The translations under genes were made by a program, and so were the position numbers. Below, piece by piece: positions 36,648-41,306 of a stretch of 41,306 nucleotides of DNA. The notes beneath the pieces were generated by a model. The model did no database searches and was not told the origin of the DNA. It saw only the letters and a list, made by a program, of their open reading frames with translations. Source of the DNA: Candidatus Sumerlaeia bacterium (lineage in GTDB: Bacteria > Sumerlaeota > Sumerlaeia > SLMS01 > JAHLLQ01); contig JANQSL010000178.1 of NCBI GenBank assembly GCA_028284075.1, forward strand, positions 1-41,306. The letters run 5' to 3'. The first letter of the stretch is position 1. Every line of letters begins with the position of its first letter.

Positions 36648-37014
36648 GAGAATCATCCAGTGTATCCGATGTGCGACGGGTTTTGGGGTAAGCATCGCGG
36701 GTATCGTGTTTCTTTCGTTCTGGCCTGTTGTTCCTGTTCCTCCGGGTATCGGGGCAGTCTCTGTAGGATGTCAGTCCGCATGGAGGCCTCGCAGGCTTAA
36801 CCGAAATGAGCGCCTTGCGCTGACTGGCGGTGCGATTGTAGCCATTGCGAGCTTGTATTCCATCGCCAGGTTCGTTCGTGGATTGCAGGTCGCGTCGCGG
36901 TACAGCTCAACGGTGATGAGTCTTCGTTTCGTGGCCACGCATCTCGAAGCCTCCGGACACAGCCACGGAGATGTCCTTCCCATGGCGCCTCCGACGGGAT
37001 ACCAATCAGAGTAA
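36625..37014 (+). CDS. Small two-span membrane protein, paralogue of the preceding one
   Basis: From a TTG start (36625, or 36601 in the same frame) the frame encodes about 129 residues. It has a Cys-containing entry (CIRCATGFG), a span at about 25-50 with LSFWP, an Arg-rich loop, a second span (LTGGAIVAIASLYSIARF) and a hydrophilic tail. It lines up with the preceding frame by the shared L-x-FWP, the W-R-x-x-R loop and the second span. No ATG or clear ribosome site is available, so expression is unproven and the gene may also be decayed. Confidence 0.42.
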   Translation: MWRRRSDKRIIQCIRCATGFGVSIAGIVFLSFWPVVPVPPGIGAVSVGCQSAWRPRRLNRNERLALTGGAIVAIASLYSIARFVRGLQVASRYSSTVMSLRFVATHLEASGHSHGDVLPMAPPTGYQSE

Positions 37015-37196
37015 GAAAGCCGAGTTCTCGATGGCTCTCGGACTACTGTGTTCTGGCGTGGCGCGGTCGGGACGGGAATGTATTGTAATATGATGCGGAG
37101 AGCGGGTAGCGGCTTGAACACGGAGGATTGCAGAAAACCAGAATGGCTCCAACCTCGCTGGCCGTCCCCATCTGCTCTAAAGACTCACAGTTGTTT

Positions 37197-38669
37197 TTAC
37201 CATGAGAAGACCATCACACATGGATTCTTGACCCTAAGGATACCTGGGTCAATACATCGCTCCTTCGGCAAGCCTTCAGTACCGTTTTCCAGGAAATCAG
37301 CAAAGTTCGCCAGAGCCACTTCATCCTCCGAATTCGAATACCATCCGGACATCCGAGAAAGCGCATCTTGAAGCAGTTGCATCTCATTCTCATCTCCAGT
37401 TGTCCGTCTCGAGTCCAAATAGACAAGCCAATCCTCCCACCCGGCCTTGAATCCCTCGGTATCAGACCACAGCCACGGGTCACTCTCGGGAACCTTCTTC
37501 AGCTCGAGTTTCTTGAATCTTAGACTTACGTCGTCCGCGGGGAGCCCTGGCTTCATTTCCCACAACAGAGTGCCAGTAGGCTTGTCGGGCAGTCCGAGCA
37601 GCTGATGCACTTCAACAATGGCATGCCCCCGTCTATACTTTGCAACGCTGTGACGAAAATGGGTTCCTTCATCGGGAAAGTTTGTATCATATAACGCTAC
37701 GACAAAATAGTCTATATCCAAGTCTGTGTTTCCGGATATCCAATTACCGCGGTTTAGTTCTTCGGGATTCAGCATACGCGGCTTCCCTCGCAAGTTCTCG
37801 TAAACCAGCGTTCGAACCTTGCCTTCCTCCGAAGCGGTTGCTGCAATAAAGTACAAATCAGTTTTGCCATCAGCTCCTGGCGGCTTTTTTCCCGTTATTC
37901 TCTGAAGCTTTACAACTTTGCGCTTTCCCGGCGATTCCACATTGTTAGTGCTCTCACCGACGAGGTAGATTGTCTGGACGCATACATCCTCTGCCTTGTT
38001 CTTTTTGTAACCTTCGTAGTGAGCGGAGAAGAGAAACTGCTTTACCAGGTAGTCCAACTCAGAACCTTCGAGCTGATTCTTGATCATGTGGTTATTCGCA
38101 TTCATCCACTCGGGAAATGAAATCCACTCAGAGTCATGCTTCATGCTGTCAAGAAAGGCTGATACGCCACTTAATGCATCCAGAGAGGTCTGAAGTGTCT
38201 GAACTTTACCTTCAAGCTGCCGATTCCTGGAAGCAGATCCCGAGTGGTAGGAGACGAATCCAAGTGACGACAAGAGTACGAATGTGAGTATCGCTGCGAT
38301 ACCGGCAAATCGGTATCTTTTCCGGTCACTGTCATTCTCTCCAATTTTTGCAGTATTCTGGAGCAAGCCTTGAGGAAATAACCAAACCGCTACCAAATAG
38401 ACCGTGGAAAGAACGGTCATGAGTATGATTGCCTCTTTTGTGTGGCTGGCGATGCGCAACATGCTGACGCACGCGGCCGCCGCGAGCAGAATGATCGCTA
38501 CGCCGATCATCCAAGGTGGCGACATTTGAGGAGCCCAGCCCTCGCTGCGAGAGCTGGGCGTTCTGTTTTCAGCCTGTTTCATATTCTCGGTCCAGAGTGG
38601 GGAAATCCACAGATTCATAGAAGAAGGATCATCGGGATTTACAACCACAATCCCAAACTCGATTCGCAT
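37197..38669 (-). CDS. Orphan membrane protein, unknown function
   Basis: This 490-residue frame has three hydrophobic spans (about 54-72, 79-98 and 120-140), then a short coiled coil (about 150-170) and a large soluble domain. That domain contains a DYLVKQFLFSAHYEGYKKNK stretch and many Trp/Asp/Glu residues. I recognise no family. Base composition is visibly more A+T-rich than the housekeeping genes here, which fits horizontal gain. Start is uncertain: ATGs at 38669, 38618 and 38582 all lack a good ribosome site. It is transcribed away from valS. Confidence 0.65.
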   Translation of the reverse strand: MRIEFGIVVVNPDDPSSMNLWISPLWTENMKQAENRTPSSRSEGWAPQMSPPWMIGVAIILLAAAACVSMLRIASHTKEAIILMTVLSTVYLVAVWLFPQGLLQNTAKIGENDSDRKRYRFAGIAAILTFVLLSSLGFVSYHSGSASRNRQLEGKVQTLQTSLDALSGVSAFLDSMKHDSEWISFPEWMNANNHMIKNQLEGSELDYLVKQFLFSAHYEGYKKNKAEDVCVQTIYLVGESTNNVESPGKRKVVKLQRITGKKPPGADGKTDLYFIAATASEEGKVRTLVYENLRGKPRMLNPEELNRGNWISGNTDLDIDYFVVALYDTNFPDEGTHFRHSVAKYRRGHAIVEVHQLLGLPDKPTGTLLWEMKPGLPADDVSLRFKKLELKKVPESDPWLWSDTEGFKAGWEDWLVYLDSRRTTGDENEMQLLQDALSRMSGWYSNSEDEVALANFADFLENGTEGLPKERCIDPGILRVKNPCVMVFSW

Positions 38670-38811
38670 GAGATTTAGGGCACGGCTCGAAAAGCGAAAT
38701 CCCGTAGACCACCTTCAATTCCCCGCTGCTTGACCTAGCGCTCTCTCTGGTTTTGGCTTCCGGGCCTCTGTCGCGGGAGCGGCGGGGCATTTCACCGGGG
38801 GTGTGCGCGTT

Positions 38812-41306
38812 TTGTCTTCCGAGTCCGCCAGCACGTTGAACGCCGAGCTGCCAAAGCAGTATCAGGCTCCGGAAATCGAGGGCCGATGGTCCGGGTTCTG
38901 GGCCGAACAGGGGTATTTCAAGGCCGATCCCGATGCTCCGGGAGAGCCGTACTGCATCGCCATCCCGCCTCCGAATGTGACGGGCGTGCTGCACATGGGC
39001 CACGGTCTGGACGAGACGATCCAGGATACGCTGATCCGCTATCACCGCATGAAGGGCCGCAATGTCCTGTGGGTTCCGGGAACGGATCACGCCGGCATCG
39101 CAACGCAGCATGTCGTTGTGGAGAAGCTGCGGCGGGAGGGGAGGAATCGCGTCGATATGGGACGCGAGGCGTTCATGCAGGAGGTCTGGCACTGGAAGGA
39201 GGAACACGGCGGGCGCATTGTGGAGCAGTTGAAGCGGCTCGGGTGTTCCTGCGACTGGTCACGGGAAGCGTTCACGCTGGACGATCAGCGCGCTCATGCC
39301 GTTCGCGTGGCGTTCAAGCGTCTGTACGACAAGGGTCTCATTTATCGCGGCGAGTACCTGGTGAACTGGGACCCGGTGTCGCTGACGGCGTTGAGCGATG
39401 ACGAGGTGGAGTACGAAGAGGAACAGGGTCACCTGTGGCACCTGAGGTATCCGTTCGAGGACGGCAGCGGTCATGTTGTTGTGGCAACGACGCGGCCGGA
39501 GACGATGCTGGGCGATACGGCCGTCGCGGTGAATCCGTCGGACGAACGCTGGTCGCATCTGATCGGCAAGAACGTGATTCTTCCGCTGGTGGACCGGCCG
39601 ATTCCGATCATCGCGGATGACTTTGTGAAGAAGGAGTTCGGCACCGGCATGGTGAAGATCACGCCGGGGCACGATCCGAATGACTTTCTGTGCGGACTGC
39701 GGCATGAGCTGCCGATGATCAATGTGCTGACGGAAGACGCAAAGATCAATGAGAACGGCGGAAAGTACGAGGGACTCGATCGTTACGAGGCGCGGAAACG
39801 CGTCGTTGAGGATTTCAAAAAGCTGGGACTGCTGGAGAAGGTCGAGGACCATCCGCACCGCGTCGGCCGCGGCTATCGCAGCAAGTCCATCGTGGAGCCG
39901 CGCCTGTCGAAGCAGTGGTTTGTGAAAATCAAGCCGCTGGCGGAGAAGGCGCTGGAGGCGGTGGAAAACGGCGACATCCGCATTCTGCCGGAAACGCCTT
40001 ACCGGCAGACGTACCGCAACTGGATGGAGAATGTGCGGGACTGGTGCATCAGCCGTCAGTTGTGGTGGGGTCATCGCATTCCGATCTGGTACCGCAAGGA
40101 CGATCCGGAGACGATGATCTGTTACGAAGGCGACGGTGTGCCGCCGGAGGTGGCAAAGGAACCGGACGCGTGGTATCAGGACGAGGACGTGCTGGACACG
40201 TGGTTTTCGTCGGGTCTGTGGCCGGCGTCGATTCTCGGCTGGCCGGAGGAAACGAAGGACCTGAAGACGTGGTATCCGACGAGCGTTCTCGTGACCGGCC
40301 ATGATATTCTGTTCTTCTGGGTCGCCCGCATGATCATGTTCGGCATCGATCTGGTGGATGAAAAGCCCTTCAGCGATGTCTACATGCACGGACTGATTTT
40401 CGGGAAGTCGTACTACGAGAAGTCGGGCGGCGACATGCGCCTGATTCCTCCGATGGAAGCACGCAAGTATGAGCTGGACGGTGTCGATGTTCCGAAGAAC
40501 GTGGTCACGAAGTGGGAAAAGATGTCGAAGTCGAAAGGCAACGTCATCGATCCTCTTGAGGTCATTGGCGAGTTCGGTACGGATGCGTTGCGTCTGACGG
40601 TGGGCGCGTATGCGGCGCTGGGCCGAAACATCGACCTGGACTGGCGGCGCTTCGAGGACTACCGCAACTTCGTGAACAAGTTCTGGAACGCCGCACGGTA
40701 TGTGTTGATGGTGACGGAGCCGCTTTCGGGCGAAGACTTCCGGGCGGGCGTCGAGACCTGCGACCTGGCGGTGGAAGACCGGTGGATGCTGAGTCAGCTG
40801 GCGCGCATTCGCGAGGACTCAACGCGGGCGCTGGACGGCTATGAATTCGACAAGTATGTCGGCGGTCTGTATCATTTCATCTGGGGCACCTATTGCGACT
40901 GGTACCTGGAGCTGACGAAGCAGCGGACGCGCAACGACGCCACAGATGAGAAGGCGGCTCGCGCGGCGCGGGTGACGCTGCTGACGGTGCTGGAGCACAT
41001 CTGCCGCCTGCTTCACCCGATCATGCCGTTTGCCTCGGAGGAAGTCTGGCAGATTGTCCGCGCGCGGATGACGGGGAAAGAGCCGGGGGAAGATGCGCCG
41101 GCTTCGAAGACAACACTGTTCGCGGATGCGTTCGCGGTTCCGTCGCTGTGTCTGGCCTCGTGGCCGGCGGAAGCGCCCTCCGCCATCGACGCGGAAGCGG
41201 ATGAAACGCTGGGTCTGGTGCAGGAAGTGATCGGCGCCATCCGCAATATTCGGGGGGAGATGAAGGTCCCGGCTGACCGCCGTGTGGATGCACTGGTCCA
41301 GCACAC
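38812..41306 (+). CDS. valS: Valyl-tRNA synthetase, C-terminus beyond window
   Basis: The first about 831 codons are seen. The class I signature HMGH lies at about 61-64 and KMSKS at about 570-574. Between them are the NVTGVLHMGH entry, the WVPGTDHAGIATQ loop, the editing (CP1) domain (TTRPETMLGDTAVAVN) and the tRNA-binding anticodon part from about 650. The last coiled coil is cut off by the window edge. The start is TTG at 38812 behind a GGGGG run; a GTG nine bases earlier is an alternative. It charges tRNA-Val. No T-box leader is visible in the 140-base upstream spacer. Confidence 0.95.
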   Translation, partial: MSSESASTLNAELPKQYQAPEIEGRWSGFWAEQGYFKADPDAPGEPYCIAIPPPNVTGVLHMGHGLDETIQDTLIRYHRMKGRNVLWVPGTDHAGIATQHVVVEKLRREGRNRVDMGREAFMQEVWHWKEEHGGRIVEQLKRLGCSCDWSREAFTLDDQRAHAVRVAFKRLYDKGLIYRGEYLVNWDPVSLTALSDDEVEYEEEQGHLWHLRYPFEDGSGHVVVATTRPETMLGDTAVAVNPSDERWSHLIGKNVILPLVDRPIPIIADDFVKKEFGTGMVKITPGHDPNDFLCGLRHELPMINVLTEDAKINENGGKYEGLDRYEARKRVVEDFKKLGLLEKVEDHPHRVGRGYRSKSIVEPRLSKQWFVKIKPLAEKALEAVENGDIRILPETPYRQTYRNWMENVRDWCISRQLWWGHRIPIWYRKDDPETMICYEGDGVPPEVAKEPDAWYQDEDVLDTWFSSGLWPASILGWPEETKDLKTWYPTSVLVTGHDILFFWVARMIMFGIDLVDEKPFSDVYMHGLIFGKSYYEKSGGDMRLIPPMEARKYELDGVDVPKNVVTKWEKMSKSKGNVIDPLEVIGEFGTDALRLTVGAYAALGRNIDLDWRRFEDYRNFVNKFWNAARYVLMVTEPLSGEDFRAGVETCDLAVEDRWMLSQLARIREDSTRALDGYEFDKYVGGLYHFIWGTYCDWYLELTKQRTRNDATDEKAARAARVTLLTVLEHICRLLHPIMPFASEEVWQIVRARMTGKEPGEDAPASKTTLFADAFAVPSLCLASWPAEAPSAIDAEADETLGLVQEVIGAIRNIRGEMKVPADRRVDALVQH

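Noticed and set aside
39259-40389. Minus-strand frame of 376 residues rich in His/Arg/Gln
   Set aside because: Antisense shadow of valS.

Overview
The window is a 58-60% GC bacterial chromosome segment from a Gram-negative organism. The evidence is type IV pilus/pseudopilin genes, lipoproteins, a menaquinone-by-futalosine enzyme, large secreted proteins with golvesin/Xly-CBD-like modules, and prepilins with an Arg-Ala-Phe-Thr-Leu-Ile cleavage site. This mix recalls uncultured phyla near Sumerlaeota, Hydrogenedentota or the PVC/planctomycete group. That placement is an inference from gene style, not a phylogeny.

Layout. 1-3.9 kb (minus strand): a partial K/A/E-repeat lipoprotein, a small inner-membrane protein and a PilM-PilN fusion, a reduced pilus-assembly cluster. 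4.3 kb: tRNA-Arg(ACG). 4.5-8.8 kb (plus): acetolactate synthase, an ECF sigma factor with a membrane-anchored C-terminal tail, an overlapping pseudopilin and a small exported protein. 9-11.5 kb: divergent catalase and OxyR around a 20-bp palindrome. 11.6-16.2 kb (plus): a phosphodiester-glycosidase-like protein with two golvesin-like modules, an SDR oxidoreductase and a large multi-span membrane protein. 16.2-20.1 kb (minus): a transglutaminase lipoprotein, a NamZ-type exo-muramidase and MtnA, closely packed. 20.1-23.4 kb: an exported orphan, a GT4 glycosyltransferase and HisB. 23.5-27.6 kb: a decayed copy of a DtxR/MntR regulator with its upstream repeat, a helix-hairpin-helix protein, then intact MntR followed by an ABC exporter (NatA/NatB-like). 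27.9-33.5 kb: an 1865-residue N-acetylmuramoyl-L-alanine amidase with a possibly structured leader and a clear intrinsic terminator. 33.9-35.5 kb: a second pseudopilin, a cupin and an MqnD-like enzyme. 35.7-38.7 kb: an accessory stretch holding a 178-bp inverted-repeat element, purine-rich repeats, three hairpins, two related small membrane ORFs (the first frameshifted) and an orphan membrane protein. 38.8 kb to the end: ValS, cut by the window edge.

How the genes work together. Three groups look functional: pilus/secretion (PilMN, two pseudopilins), cell-wall turnover (amidase, NamZ, the phosphodiester-glycosidase homologue, transglutaminase) and oxidative/metal homeostasis (catalase-OxyR, MntR-ABC exporter). 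The least explained material is the decayed MntR duplication at 23.5 kb and the repeat-rich region with tandem small membrane ORFs at 35.7-37.0 kb.
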